Position numbers and translations under genes: made by a program. From Halicephalobus mephisto (taxonomy: Eukaryota; Nematoda; Chromadorea; Rhabditida; Panagrolaimidae): a stretch of DNA of 64,000 nt. Position 1 is the first letter of the stretch; every line of letters starts with the position of its first letter. A model generated the notes under the pieces. It saw only the letters and a list, made by a program, of their open reading frames with translations. It had not been told where the DNA came from and ran no database searches. The stretch spans positions 124,001 to 188,000 of the forward strand of contig SWDT01000004.1 in assembly GCA_009193035.1 (NCBI GenBank), in the 5' to 3' direction. This document shows positions 12,310 to 24,689 of the stretch, one piece after another.

Positions 12310-12495
12310 CATGATTTTAATACTGGTCTCAAGGTTTTTGTGCTCATTATTGTATTTCCTGCCGATTGATTTAGTTTTTTTGTGTACATTATTGATTGCT
12401 TTACATTGGAATTTTTATAAATATGAGACATTTGAGCTATTTTCGAAAGTTTACAGAAAATTGAAAAACCGGTATCTTGGAGAAAGCCAAATGGA

Positions 12496-15400
12496 CTACA
12501 TGGTGAACATGAGGACGTATCCGGATAAAGGCATGTAGGGCTTGAGGAATGATCCAAGACGAGGAAGCCAAAGAATACAATCAACAAGATACCAGTAAAT
12601 TCTAAATTGAAATTTTCCCCAAGATATGATCATCCATGAATGACGTCCAATTTCAATTTTTCCTTGAATCATTTTTTGTTTTGCTTCATTTACAGAAGTA
12701 AAATTACATGTTCGTCCGTCGGATTTTGTAAAATAAAAACCAAATTTTGCAAGTTCTTGAAGTTTTGAACGACCATCTGTTTCACAATCAAGTTGCATTA
12801 TGGATGGAGCTGATTTTTGGTCTGTGTACATCCATTCCCATGAATGAGCTATTCTGAAAAAATAAAAATAAAAATAAAAATGAGCTATTCTGAAAAAATA
12901 AAAATAAAAATGAACTATTCTGAAAAAATAAAATTAAAAATAAAAATGAGTTATTCTGAAAAAATAAAAATGAACTATTCTGAAAAAATAAAAATAAATT
13001 AGTTTGTAATTTTGTATTTTTTTAACAAAAGTTGAAAAATTCCAATATTTGAGAAAATTCCGAAATTTAGATTTTTTTAAATTCCAATATTTTTAAATTT
13101 TAAAAAACTACTTGAAATACAGTAATCGGGCCTATGGAATGTGAATTTCCGGATTCTGAAGATCAACTTCTGACTTCAGAATTTGTGTTCTGATTACTGT
13201 ATTTCAAATATTTTTCAAATTAAAAAAAAATCAAATTTTCTTAAATTAAAAAAAATCGAATTTTTTAAAATTAAAAAAAATCAAATTTTTTTAAATTAAA
13301 ATATTACTTGTGAGAGATGAATTTGCATTTCGGTTTGTCCCAAGTGTGACATTGGTGGATCATAATTCCCATGTCCGGAGTGTACCAATCCACAAGTTTC
13401 GCTGCAACTGCCTTGAAGAACTCCAAGGTGTGTTCATTGGCTTTCACGAAGAAATTGGCTCCTAAAATTAATAACTTTAATTTCAAAAATTAATAATTTA
13501 ATTTCAAAAAAATTAACTTTAATTTAAAAATTAATTTAAATTTAAAAAAACTCAATAATTTAAATTTAAAAAAATTCAATAATTTAATTTTAAAAATTAA
13601 TTATTTAAATTTAAAAAATTAATTATTTAATTTAAAAAATTAATTTAAATTTAAAAAAACTCAATAATTTTAATTTTAAAAAATTCAATAATTTAAATTT
13701 CAAAAATTAATTATTTAATTTAAAAAAAATTAACTTTAATTTAAAAATTTATTAATTTAATTTAAAAAATAATTTTAATTAAAAAATTTAATAATTTTAA
13801 TTTTTAAAAATTCATATAGAAAGAAATGTTTAAAAATAAAATTAATTTTTGCAGAAATTTTTAATTTTTTTAAATAAAAATAAAAATTTAAAAAAATTAA
13901 TTTTTTCTGTGAAAATTGATTTAATTTTTACTTTTTTATTTTTTATACAAATTTTCATTACTAAAAAAATCAAAATTTTCATCATTTTTAAAATCCCTAA
14001 AATTTAAAAATCTTGATTTATCCTAAATGCGGATGGACATTAGTGCAGTAATGAAAGAGTGAAATGAACTCCCACCGCGAAAATCCCTAATGACCTTGAG
14101 AGTTTACTTATTTATTAAGGCGAGTCGAATTTAGGACAAATAATCTAAAAAGAAAAAAGTCAACTCCCACCACGAAAACTTTTGACAATAATGAAAAGTT
14201 GTTTTTTATCAGCGCGAGTCAAAATTGACATTGAGAAGAAAAACGAACTCCCACCACGAAAGTCCCTGATGACCATAAAAACTGATTTATTTACCAGTGC
14301 GAGTCAAAATTGGCACCAAGAAAATCAAAATCAACTCCCACCACGAAAGTCCCTGATGACCATAAAAACTGATTTATTTACCAGCGCGAGTCAAAATTGG
14401 CACTAAGGAAATCAAAATCAACTCCCACCACGAAAGCCCCTGATAACTAAGACAATTTCGAGTATTCTCAAATGTGAGAGAGTTAGCGCAGTGATCCTAA
14501 AATAATTTTGATGTTTTATAATTTATTTTTTTTTGTTTTAGATGCGTTTATTGTGGAATAAATCTGTTACGGAACAGTACTCTACTTTGAGGAAAGCACA
14601 GGATGCGTCAAATTTAGGACATCATTGTTGGAATTCGACTTAACCTTGGATTCACCTCGAAAACCAGTGATCCGTTTGGGGGTTGTCCCGAGTGACACAA
14701 ATGGGCGTCCAAGTGTTTCCCGATCGACCAACTGTCCTCGAAAATTTTGAGTTTTACAAAAGTGCAATTACGTGATTTAAAATTTCCAAAAAAGGTCAAT
14801 TTTTTTTGAAAATCCAAAAATCAATTTTAATTTTCCTCAAAAACAATATTTAAAATTGATTTTTTCAAACAACAACAAAAATAACGATCCCTTTCAATTT
14901 TCCAACAAACAAAAAATAATTTTTAAAAAAATAATAAAACTTAAAAATTAAAAAATTAATAAGTTGGAAATTTTTAAAATTAATAAAAGTTGAAAATTTT
15001 TTAAAAATTAATAAGTTGGAAATTTTTGAAATTAATAAAAGTTGGAAATTTTTTAAAAATTAAAAAAATTAATAAGTTGGAAATTTTTGAAATTAATAAA
15101 AGTTGGAAATTTTTTAAAATTAATAAGTTAGGAATTTAAAAAATTTTTCAAACTGACCATTGACCCATTCTGCCCGGAGGTCGTCGTCGTCAGCCCCTAT
15201 CTGATCGAACAAGGCGTCGAAATCCCCGTCTTCTAGATTTTTGTCGAAGAGGGATTCTCTCCAGAAGGTGTCCTGCTGCATCATCCAGAACGATTTTCCG
15301 TTTTTCAATAAAGCAATGGCCAGATTTGCCCTCAGGAGATAAATCAATTGATAAGGACCTTCGGCAAACGAAAATGGTTTCTAAAAAACCAAAAATTAAA

Positions 15401-16485
15401 AAAAATTTAAATTGAATTTTCATAAAATTTTAAAATTTAAAAGTTTTGAGAATTTTTTGCTGGATTCTGGAAATTTCTGAAGTCTTCAAAAAATTTTTTT
15501 TTAGATTTTCAAAAATTAAAAAATTTTCTATTGACTTCTGAAAATTTCAAAATTCTGAAATATTCCATAAAATTCCAAAATCTTTTATTGGATTCTGGAA
15601 ATTTCTGAAATCTTCAAAATTTTTTTTCAGATTTTCAAAAATTAAAAAATTTTCCATTGACTTCTGAAGACTTCAAAATTCTGAAATATTCCATAAAATT
15701 CCAAAATCTTTTATTGGATTTTGGAAATTTCTGAAATTTATTGAATTCTGAAATCTTCAAGATTTTTTTTTCAGATTTTCAAAAATTAAAAAATTTTCCA
15801 TTGACTTCTGAAGACTTTGAAAAATTTCTGTAAAATTCTAGAAGACTTTAGAAATTTGAATTTTGGAAATTTAAAACTTTATTTTTTTATTTTTAAAAGT
15901 TTTAAAATTGAAACTTACATATAGGGATTCTGTAGGCCAGTAAAACTGCCGGACTTTCGGCCAGTGCTTCTGAAGTACGTCTCTGGCCGTGCTGTCCAAA
16001 GTCACGAAAATCAACCGTTGATGGACGCCTTGATGAACGGCGGTGTTACAGAGGAAATTAAAAGTCATATTTAATGCGTGTTGATTAAGCAACAAAAAAG
16101 CCGGTGGTTTTTCGAATTCTCGGTCCAAAATTTGCAATAAATTTTTGAATTTTTGACTTTTTTCGATGGATTCCAAGGACACAGTGTGGGCTTCACGTCT
16201 GATGTAGTTCATCGCCGCCGTCGCTTTTTCGGTTTTTTTCAAAACGAAAATTCCACAAGTAAACCAAAAAGCATAAGTACAGTATAAAATTAATCGATAA
16301 ATTTTCGGACCGAAAATCGCATTCAAAAATCTCGAAGGCCAAAGTATACTGTATTTTTGTTTTCTCTTCGAAACCAGCTTCAGTTGTGGAGAACTCAGAA
16401 CTTTTCCACTCGAGACAAATCCGTTGATCAACTGGACTTCGGTTTTGGGGATCACCCTTTGCTTCAATATCGTCGTTCTCGACAT
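12496..16485 (-). CDS. type II membrane glycosyltransferase of the nucleotide-diphospho-sugar transferase (PF03407-like) group
   Basis: Exons on the minus strand are 16485-15919, 15380-15158, 13461-13308 and 12853-12496, encoding 433 residues with all junction phases consistent. The N-terminus is cytosolic and basic, followed by one membrane anchor at about residues 62-82 (IYRLILYCTYAFWFTCGIF). The lumenal part has LLNQHALNMTFNFLCNTA, RLIFVTLDSTARDVLQKHWP, GPYQLIYLLRANLAIALLKN and SFWMMQQDTFW, then WVNGANFFVKAN, WYTPDMGIMIHQC and RHSWMIISWG. The layout is that of Golgi glycosyltransferases in this clan, but donor and acceptor cannot be told from sequence. At the usual metal-binding DxD place the sequence reads QQDT (Asp 226), which departs from the motif. 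Introns are large and repeat-filled (538, 1696 and 454 bp). It converges on the kinase with 186 bp between stop codons. Family assignment is moderately sure. Confidence 0.75.
12845..13010 (-). repeat. tandem duplication of a splice acceptor inside intron 3 of the glycosyltransferase
   Basis: About five copies of a 30-50 bp unit containing TATTCTGAAAAAATAAAAAT. On the minus strand each copy reads TTTTTTCAGAATAG(C/T)TCAT, repeating the genuine acceptor and the first dozen exon bases at 12856-12845. Confidence 0.8.
13465..13810. repeat. AT-rich intronic low complexity
   Basis: Repeated AAAAATTAATTTAAATTT / TTCAATAATTTAA modules in intron 2 of the glycosyltransferase gene. Confidence 0.7.
14040..14460. 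repeat. tandem array, ~88 bp unit, about 5 copies, intronic
   Basis: Unit carries CAACTCCCACCACGAAAG, CCCTGATGACCATAAAAAC, TGATTTATTTACCAG and GCGAGTCAAAATTGGCAC. Copies 3 and 4 are almost identical; the first is diverged. Confidence 0.9.
14582..14736 (-). other. possible alternative 3' terminal exon of the glycosyltransferase gene
   Basis: A non-repetitive, GC-richer patch inside intron 2 has a minus frame starting GQLVDRETLGRPFVS that stops at 14582. A sequence ending CGAG precedes 14736, and splicing exon 2 to 14736 would keep frame. An AATAAA on the minus strand lies at 14552-14547, about 30 bases after the stop. The acceptor is not the usual TTTCAG and the residues match nothing I know. 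Confidence 0.25.
14930..15130. repeat. tandem array, ~35-60 bp unit, intronic
   Basis: Repeats of AATTAATAAAAGTTGGAAAT with variable TTTTTAAAA spacers. Confidence 0.75.
15430..15835. repeat. tandem array, ~130 bp unit, about 3 copies, in intron 1
   Basis: Units share TTGGATTCTGGAAATTTCTG, TTTTTTTCAGATTTTCAAAA and CATTGACTTCTGAAGACTTC. Confidence 0.8.
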
Positions 16486-16539
16486 GACTTCAAGATTCAG
16501 ATGCCGCAGAAGGCGGCAAAAATCACACTAAAAATCATA

Positions 16540-16935
16540 AATAAAATTTTTTCAAAAATGGTCCCGACACGAATTTTTTGAATTTCTGAATAAAAACTTT
16601 TTTAAAAATGGTCCCAACACGAATTTTCTGAATAAAAACTTCTTTAAAAATGGTTTTAACACGAATTTTGCGAATTTACGAATAAAAACTTCTCTAAAAA
16701 TGGTCCCGACACGAATTTTCTGAATTTATGAATAAAAACTTCTTTAAAAATGGTCCCGACACGAATTTTTAGAATTTACGAATAAAAACTTCTTTAAAAA
16801 TGGTCCCGACAAGAATTTTCTGAATTTACCAATAAAAATTATAAAAAAATTTTCAAAGATAATCCTGATACGATTTTTTTGAATTTCTGAATAAAAATTT
16901 TTTCAAAGATGGTCCTGACACGAATTTTTTAAATA
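16540..16935. repeat. tandem array, ~55 bp unit, about 7 copies
   Basis: Unit core AAAAATGGTCCCGACACGAA followed by TTTTCTGAATTTACGAATAA and AAACTTCTT. The TGGTCcCGACACGAA word is shared with the array at 51745-52560. It lies directly upstream of the glycosyltransferase start. Confidence 0.88.
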
Positions 16936-18125
16936 ACAATAAACTTTAAAAATTTGAAATTTTTTCTGACATGAATTTTAAAAATTTTGTATTAAAATAA
17001 TTTTAGAAATTTTCACTAAATTTTGAGAAATTTCGTTTTGGAAAAATCAAAAACGTAATTTTGGCAAAATACGAATAACACTAAATTGAGGACCTTGACG
17101 AAAGAGTGAATCGATGTTCATTATGGTTTTCACTTTTTGAAAAACCAAAACTTCCTTACAAAATTGTTTTGACACAAATTTTCGGATTTTTAAATTTACA
17201 TGTTAATTTTAAAATTACTTTTATAAAAAATTTAAAAAATAATTTTTGTAAAAAATAAAAAATTTAAAAATAGAAAATTATTTTTATAAAAAATTACTTT
17301 TATAAAAAATTTAAAATTTAAAAAATTATTTTTATAAAAAAGTAGAAAATTATTTTAAATAACTTTACATCTGTTATATGTTGTTTTAAAAGTCATTTTA
17401 GGTAAATTTCTATTTTTTTTATAAAGTTTTTATATAAAATTTCAAATATTCTTTAAATCCAAAACTAGTCTTCAGAATTTCGAATTCTGGAAGTTAACTT
17501 TTGATTCTGATTTGAGATTCAGAATCTACAGGTTTTATTACAGTATTATAAATACTTTTTTGGAATTTCAACTTTAAAATTGGAATATAAATGTTTGAAA
17601 CAGAAACGTCACATAACCGGACGAAGAACCCGATCAAACATTCATATATCGAACAACCCCGGAACTTTGTATAATTACTGTAATCGTATCCGGATCTAGT
17701 ACTCAGGAGAGACGACCAACAAGTCTAAAATTATCAAAAGAATCGATTTCGGAAATCAAGGTTAACAGATCGGGCCCACCTTCCGTCTGCGGTTTCGCGA
17801 AAAATATCCAAAGCGAAAACTCACGGTCGACCTGCTCTTCCGACGGAAAAGTCAGAAAAAGGACCATTGTGACGGTTTTCTCTCTCAAGACTGGTCAATC
17901 AAGTATATCACGTTTTTCTTAAATTATAAAATTTCATACAATTTCGAAATTTTTCATTGAAAAAAAAGATTATCCCAGACTTAGGATAAAGTTCTGGGTC
18001 ATCTAGTAGATCCGATTTCAGAAACTGAAATTCGGCTTCTGAACAAATTGTGAAAGAACGTCAGCAGTTGAGTCCTACGAAAAATGTCAGTTTTTCCACA
18101 AACCGGTATAATTAACGCAGGCAAC
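16936..18125. other. gene-free interval
   Basis: AT-rich sequence with ATAAAAAATTTAAAA low complexity at 17200-17350. A GC-richer island at about 17590-17890 contains a 61-codon minus frame of ordinary composition but no recognizable motif or splice partner. No gene called. Confidence 0.4.
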
Positions 18126-18129
18126 AATC

Positions 18130-18905
18130 GTCGGACTTTGTTGTAATAAAAACGAAAAAATAAAATAACCATTTTTGAACAGCAATTAACCTTTGTAAAA
18201 CTTTCTAAAATAAAATAAAAATTATTAAAATTTATTTTAAAGATAAAAAATAATTTATAAATTTTATAAATAAAGTACTTATTTTTGAATTTTGTTAGAT
18301 AAAAAATAAAATAACCATTTTTGAACAGCAATTAACCTTTGTAAAATAAAGTAAAAATTATTAAAATTTATTTTAAAAATAAAAAATAATTTATAAATTT
18401 AAAAAATAAAAAACTTATTTTTAGATTTTGTTAAATAAAAAATATAATAACTATTTTCGAACAGCAATTAACCTTTGTAAAATAAAGTAAAAATTATCAG
18501 AATTTACTGTAAAAATAAAAAATAATTTATAAATTCCATAAATAAAGTACTTATTTTTAAATTTTGTTAAATAAAAAAATAAAATAACCATTTTCGAACA
18601 GCAATTAATCTTTGTAAAACTTTTTAAAATAAAGTAAAAATTATTAAAATTTATTTTAAAAGTAAAAAATAATTTATAAATTAAAAAAATTTTATAAATA
18701 AAGTACTTATTTTTAAATTTTATTAAATAAAAAAGAGTAGTTATTTTCGAACAGCAATTAACCTTTCTAAAATTTTCTAAAATAAAGTAAAAATTATTAA
18801 AATTTATTTCAAAAGTAAAAAATAATTTATAAATTTCATAAAAAGTACTTATTTTTGAATTTTATTAAATAAAAAAAGTAGTAATTTTCGAACACCAATT
18901 AACTT
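18130..18905. repeat. tandem array, ~135 bp unit, about 6 copies
   Basis: Each unit has AATAACCATTTTTGAACAGC, AATTAACCTTTGTAAAA, AAAGTAAAAATTATTAAAAT and AAAGTACTTATTTTT. The 110-codon minus frame over it is repeat-derived. Confidence 0.9.
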
Positions 18906-19239
18906 TCAACTTTCTTAAAATTTTAAATTTTTTTTCACAAAGAAATCGTGATCTGATTTCGTCACGATATAAAAGGAAAAACTGGTCGAATAAACAAACA
19001 TTCTAGAAGGTTAATTAACTTCCTTAAATCTTCATTAATTAAATTCTTAATGAAAAAAAAATTTTCTGGTTTCATTATTGTGTGAAACAAAAAATATTTA
19101 AAATATTTCAAATTCGTTGGTTTTTTTGAAGAAACAATGATCTGGTTTTTTCGCAATATGAAAGCGAAAAATTGGCCTAATAAATAAACTAGAATTTCAA
19201 TGAATTTCGTTCATTAACTTTTTCATGAAAGTTGTATCA
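18906..19239. other. gene-free interval
   Basis: Contains a weak ~180 bp direct duplication (GAAATCGTGATCTGATTTCG and GAAACAATGATCTGGTTTTT contexts). No gene. Confidence 0.4.
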
Positions 19240-19855
19240 ATGTCGAGGTCTATAGAATGGTCTACGTCAAAATCAAAATAAAAGGAAAACCTGCAGGTTG
19301 CGCGCAATATTAAGACAGATAAGTTATTATCAAGATTCGCAGGTTGCGCGCAATATTGAGACAAAAAAGTTATTATCAAGATTCGCAGGTTGCGCGCAAT
19401 ATTAAGACAAAAAAGTTATTATCAAAATTCGCAGGTTGCGCGCAATGTCTGGGCGGACATGTTGAGATTTATATAGTTACTTTTATGAAAAATTTGAAAT
19501 TAAAATCTGCAGGTTGCATGCAACATTTGGGCAGATAAGTTAAAATCAAAATATGCAGGTTGCGCGCAACATTCAGACATAAGTTAAAACCAAAACCTGC
19601 AGATTGCACATAATATTCAAGAAAATAAGTTAAAATCAAAATATGCAGGTTGCGCGCAACATTCAGGCAGATAAGTTAAAATCAAAATATGCACCTTGCG
19701 CGCAACATTCAGACATAAGTTAAAATCAAAACCTGCAGGTTGCACGCAACATTCAGGCAGATAAGTTAAAATTAAAATATGCAGGTTGCACGCAACATTC
19801 AGGCAGATAAGTTAAAATTAAAATATGCACCTTGCGCGCAATATTCGAGCAAATC
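19240..19855. repeat. minisatellite with GCAGGTTGCGCGCAA core, ~48 bp unit, about 11 copies
   Basis: Units carry TGCAGGTTGCGCGCAACATT, then CAGGCAGATAAGTTAAAATC. Variants change the centre of the GC core to GCATGC or GCACGC. It begins right after TCGAGGTCTATAGAATGG. A second array of the same family is at 55051-55655 with a similar left flank. Confidence 0.9.
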
Positions 19856-20141
19856 AATTCACTCAATTGTTGCAAAAAATTTAATTTTATTTTAATAGTG
19901 ATTACTTTATATATTTCGGCACAGATAAAAATTATAAAAAAACAATAAACATGTATTTTTTAGTGACAAAAATTTTGTTGATATTTTTGCACTTATTTAT
20001 TCAATCTCTGATTTGTTATTTTGGAAAATCGAGAAAAAAATTTCAAATACTTACGGGAAGGCATCACGTGGAAGAAATTAACTTCAAATTTTTCTATTTT
20101 AAATTTTACAAATTTTTGAAAACAAAAAAAAATCAAAAAAA
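19856..20141. other. gene-free interval
   Basis: AT-rich. A 69-codon plus frame has a hydrophobic start then lysine/phenylalanine low complexity; not credible as a protein. Confidence 0.4.
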
Positions 20142-20682
20142 TTTTTTTGAAAGATTTTAGAAAATTTTCAAAATATCAAAATAATTTTACGAAAATTTTT
20201 TAAAATTCTGAATTAATGTGATGTTTGAGAATGATTTTAGGTAACTTTGCACTTTGATTCAAAAATGTCTGTTAAGATAGAAAAGGAAAAACATTACTAA
20301 TCTTTACTCAACAATAAGACAAAAATAACAGTTATATCTCACACCAAAGTACAACTGAAAGTCTCATTCATATCCTACAGTATCCTATATTCTTTAGTAT
20401 TCAATATATTGCTTCATATCGTCTCTTTCTAGTATAGTTTCTGTCCCAACAGTAATCTAATAATAGACCGAATTTTATTGATTAAAATGCAGTTGTTAAG
20501 ATAGAAAACTGACCTATATTAATAGTCTTTACTAACACAATAAGACACAGATACAATTTATATATATTCATCCAGACAACTATAACTAATAATCTCATTC
20601 ATGTCCTACAGTATTCCGTATTCCTTAATATTTAGTTTATATCTTCATATCCTCTTTTTCTAGTATAGTTTCTGTCCTAGCA
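20142..20682. mobile_element. dispersed element copy 2 (two tandem inverted-ended units)
   Basis: Nearly collinear with 3678-4217. Unit A is 20270-20451 (TGTTAAGATAGAAA to CTGTCCCAACA) and unit B is 20494-20682 (ending CTGTCCTAGCA). The internal spacer TAATCTAATAATAGACCGAA is also conserved, so the pair was duplicated as one block. Confidence 0.6.
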
Positions 20683-21104
20683 CTTATGAATCCCAATCGA
20701 CTCCGAAAAAAATACTGCTGTAAAATTCATGAATTGCCGTTGTTATAAATTTTTAGGATTTTTATCTTATATCCAAAAATATTCATTGATAAAATTGTCG
20801 ATGAATCAGAACTTAAAGTTGATATATCCAATGTTAAAAGAATTATTTGCTGATAAAATTTTTCGGTAAACTTCAATCTTGAAAAAGAAATAAATTTTCA
20901 ACATTGAAATTTTTCTTTCATTGGTCTTGTGTGATTATCAAAAACTGATAAGCCGCTTCGAGGAAAGAAGTTTCGTCGATATTTCTCGTTCAAAAAGTGA
21001 AAAATACTTTTTTTGTTTCTATGAAGTTTTAATTTTAAATTTTTGAAAAATATAAAAATCGTTTTTTTAATTAACAGGATATTTGATTACGGTGGAAATT
21101 CGAA
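20683..21104 (+). promoter_or_regulatory. upstream region of UGT gene 1
   Basis: Non-repetitive AT-rich sequence ending in TTAATTAACAG, 28 bases before the ATG, a likely trans-splice acceptor. Regulatory role is positional inference. Confidence 0.3.
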
Positions 21105-24100
21105 ATGTTCAATAATTTTTTATTTTGGATTTTGGCTTTATTCGAAATTTGCAACGGAATAAACATCCTTATGGTTTTGAATGATCACGGCCACAGTCAC
21201 GTCGCTTTTATGAACAGAATCGCGGAAGTTCTGATCGATGGAGGTCACAACGTGGTCAGTTTTATTTTTAATCAGAATCCACTCTGACGAAATGTGAATT
21301 GACATCAATGCACGTTTAATCAAAGTGGATTACGTTTTTTATCTATAATAATATTAGTATAGAAAACAAAACTTCAGATGAAATTTTATATTTTGTACAT
21401 TAAAAAGAATACATGGTATATGATGTGTTGATATATCAAAACGATGCTAATGTATCAAATACACTATATTCAATGTATCGGTACATTGTATATGATGTAC
21501 CAAATACATTATATTCAGTGTATTCATATATTACGTTGATATCGGTACATTGTATATGATGTATCAACATATTATGTTCAGTGTATCGATATGTGAAATG
21601 TAATATAAATACATTGTATTCAGTGTATCGATATATTAAGTTGATATCGGTACATTGTATATGATATATCAACACATTATGTTCAGTGTATCGATATGTG
21701 AAATGTAATATAAATGCATTGTATTCAGTGTATTGATATATTAAGTTGATATCGGTACATTGTATATGATGTATCAGATACAGTATATTCAGTGTAAATA
21801 TATGTGAAATGTAATATAAATACATTGTATTCAGTGTATTGATATATTAAGTTGATATCGCTATATTGTATATGATGTATCAGATACAGTATATTCAGTG
21901 TAAATATATGAAGTGTAATATTGATAAATTACATTCAATATATCGATGCATTAAGTAATATCGATGTATTATATATAATTTATCGGCGCATTAAATTGGT
22001 TCTGACATACCAGGTATATTACATTGGATATATCAATACATTAAATATAATATACCCAATACATAAGAGCCATTTTAATATGCCCGTTTTGTGCGTAATC
22101 AGAATTTACTTCGACGAAGTCTGAATTGGTGTTCATTCATTTTTATTCAAGTAAACAAAAATGATATTTTCGTGATAAGATCCTTTTCTAATTTAAAAAT
22201 TAAATTCAACACTTGAATTTAAACAGTTTCAAATACTTTTAGGAGTATGATTGACTTTTAGGAATATGATTGACTTTTATAAATATGATTGACTTTTAGG
22301 AGAATGATCAACTTTTAGGAATATGATTAACTTTTATAAATATGATTGACTTTTAGGAGAATGATCAGCTTTTATAAATATGATTGACTTTTAGGAGTAT
22401 GATTAACTTTTATAAATATGATTAACTTTTATAAATATGATTAACTTTTATAAATATGATTGACTTTTAGGAATATGATTAGATCTGCTGGAAATAGGCC
22501 CATAAACTTAAATTTGAAATTAATTTTTTTTGAAGGAATTGTTTTTTTAAAGATAAATTCATCAAATACTGTAATTGGGCTGATAACTAAGATTTTTCGA
22601 ATTTATTTAATACAACATTACAACTTTCGAAATAATATAAATCCGATCACGAAAATATCATTCAAATTAACATCCTTGGGTAATTTTGTAAATAAAATTT
22701 GATTTAGACGATATTCCAAATGCCTCTGAGTCCCTTCGTGACCCTGGAAGGAACCCCGAGGGCTTCCCGAGTCATCCGGTACAAGACCAAAAACGTCGAT
22801 TATGATCATTACCGTAATATGACGAGTGTGACGAATGCCCTTCTTCCGACCAGAAAACCAGCAAGAGATATTCCGGGCCTCTACAAACAGAGATATCTAG
22901 TTTGTGAGGAAATCGTCAACGATGACACTGTGATTTCAATGCTTAATTCGACTAAATTCGATATCGGGATGGCTGAGATCATCGAAATCTGCCAAGAGGG
23001 TTTATTCGAGATCCTAGGAATCCAAAACGTGATTCACACTAGTGCAATCTCGATGTATACTAACATTTACAGAATGTACGGGATCCCACAAATCCCCAGC
23101 TTCATGCCTCGTGAGTGGTTTTTTATTTTTTCATAGAAGGTTCTAAAACCAAAGTAGAAGGCTCTAGAATTAAAGTAGAAGATTCTAAAACTAAAGTAGA
23201 AGATTCTAGAATCCAATAGGAAATTCTAGAATCCAGTAGAAAATTCTAGAATCAAGTAGAATATTCTAAAATCTAATAGGAAATTCTAGAATCCAGTAGA
23301 AAATTCTAGAATCCAATAGAAGATTCATAAATTTTTGAAAATTTTTTATGAATTTCTAAAATATGATGATTCTAAAACTGAGAATTTGTTAGACTTTTGG
23401 AATCTTGTTAGGATTTTTGAAATTATCTAAGATTCCATCGACATTTCTAGGATCTTATAGGAGCTTTCCGAATTCAGTGGACACTTCTGAAGTCTTCTGT
23501 AATTTTCGATTTTTTGAATTATGTAAATCCAAATTTTAAAATTTCGAACAATTTCATAAAAATTAATTTTTATATTTAAAGAAAATTATTTAAGATATGA
23601 TGTTTCCGTTTTCTCAGTTCATGAATCTGAAAGAGAGATTTTCGAACTTCTACGTCACCTATAAGCTCTCCAGAGCAATGGACGTCCTGAACGACCAGAT
23701 GACGGACCTTTATCGGGGAAAATACGGACCGGATTTTCCTCATTTGATGGAATTGAGGAAAAAAAAAGCAAATTTTATTTTTATGAACAACAACGAACAT
23801 CTGGATTTCCCGAATCTGGTGACCCCGAAGGTCAAGTACGTCGGGGGCCTCGAGAACCCCAACCACGCCCCTCTGACCGAAAAATTAATTAAAATAATCG
23901 AAAAATACAAAGGATTTGTTGTTTTTTCTTTCGGAAGTATTTTGAAAACAAAAAATATTCCTGAAATCGTGAAAAAAGAAGTTGTTTCAACTTTTAAAAT
24001 TTTTCCAAATTTTGCTTTTATTTGGAAATTTGACAAAAAAGAAGTTAAAAATTGGGACTTTTTGGACGGGGCCACGAATGTTTATTTCGAAAACTGGCTT

Positions 24101-24634
24101 CCACAGTACGCTCTTCTGAATCACGAAAAATGCAGAGTTTTTATTTCTCATGTCGGATATAATTCGTTCCAAGAATCCATCATGGCCGGGATCCCGATCA
24201 TCGCAATTCCGCTCTTCGCCGACCAATTTCACAATGCGGCCGTTGTTGGAGAAAAAAAACTCGGAATTCTTCTCGGAAAAGACAATCTAAACAAAATCGG
24301 ATTAACAAAAGCCCTTCAGGAAATGTTGACAGACACTCCTTCTGTCTACCATATCACTGCCAAGAAATTCGCCGAAAGGATAATCGATGGAATGAAAATC
24401 ATGTCTCCGAAAAACACTATCCTAAAATTCGTCGATTATGCCCACAAACACGGAAATCTGCCAGACATGGAGCTGTCCACGAAGGATCTTAGTTTTGTCC
24501 AACTTTATCTCCTGGACATCTTCGCTATCATCTCCATCGCGGTCACGATTGTCTTAATTGTCTCATATTTCCTCATCAGATGGATCATTAAATCCATATT
24601 TTCCAAAAAAAAAGAAAAAAAAATTAATTTTTGA
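21105..24634 (+). CDS. UDP-glucuronosyltransferase (nematode UGT), tandem copy 1
   Basis: Exons 21105-21254, 22708-23110 and 23595-24634 encode 530 residues. A cleavable signal peptide (MFNNFLFWILALFEICNG) is followed by the N-terminal acceptor domain with NDHGHSHVAFMNRIAEVL and GHNV. The UDP-sugar signature is at about 352-401 (WLPQYALLNHEKC, SHVGYNS, PLFADQFHNAAVV). A C-terminal membrane helix at ~493-515 is followed by a lysine-rich cytosolic tail, so the enzyme is an ER type I protein that conjugates small lipophilic compounds. The usual THxG of the donor loop reads SHVG here, a departure from its neighbour. An AATAAA lies at 24707-24712, 73 bases after the stop. Intron 1 is 1453 bp and filled with tandem repeats. 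The gene lies head to tail with copy 2 at 25453. Substrate unknown. Confidence 0.9.
21410..22065. repeat. intronic tandem array with GTATATGATGTATCA / TGTATTCAGTGTATCG words
   Basis: Composite units of about 55 and 110 bp (TTAAGTTGATATCGGTACAT, TGTATATGATGTATCA, TATGTGAAATGTAATATAAA) fill intron 1 of UGT copy 1. The 129-codon minus frame is a translated repeat. Confidence 0.88.
22235..22480. repeat. intronic tandem array, ~20 bp unit
   Basis: Repeats of ATGATTGACTTTTAGGA / ATGATTAACTTTTATAA, about 12 copies, in intron 1 of UGT copy 1. Many units contain CTTTTAG and so mimic acceptors. Confidence 0.9.
23130..23335. repeat. intronic tandem array, ~27 bp unit
   Basis: Repeats of ATTCTAGAATCCAGTAGAAA in intron 2 of UGT copy 1. 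Confidence 0.8.
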
Positions 24635-24689
24635 ATATCTGACGTAATATAGTACTTTTTCCTTTTAATTATTTTAAATTTTATTTATA

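Noticed and set aside
21436..21825. 129-codon minus frame with repeating YTEYN
   Set aside because: It lies inside a UGT intron and is a translated tandem repeat.
22235..22480. Short regular repeats resembling a CRISPR array
   Set aside because: Units are contiguous ~20 bp tandem copies with no unique spacers, in a eukaryotic intron.
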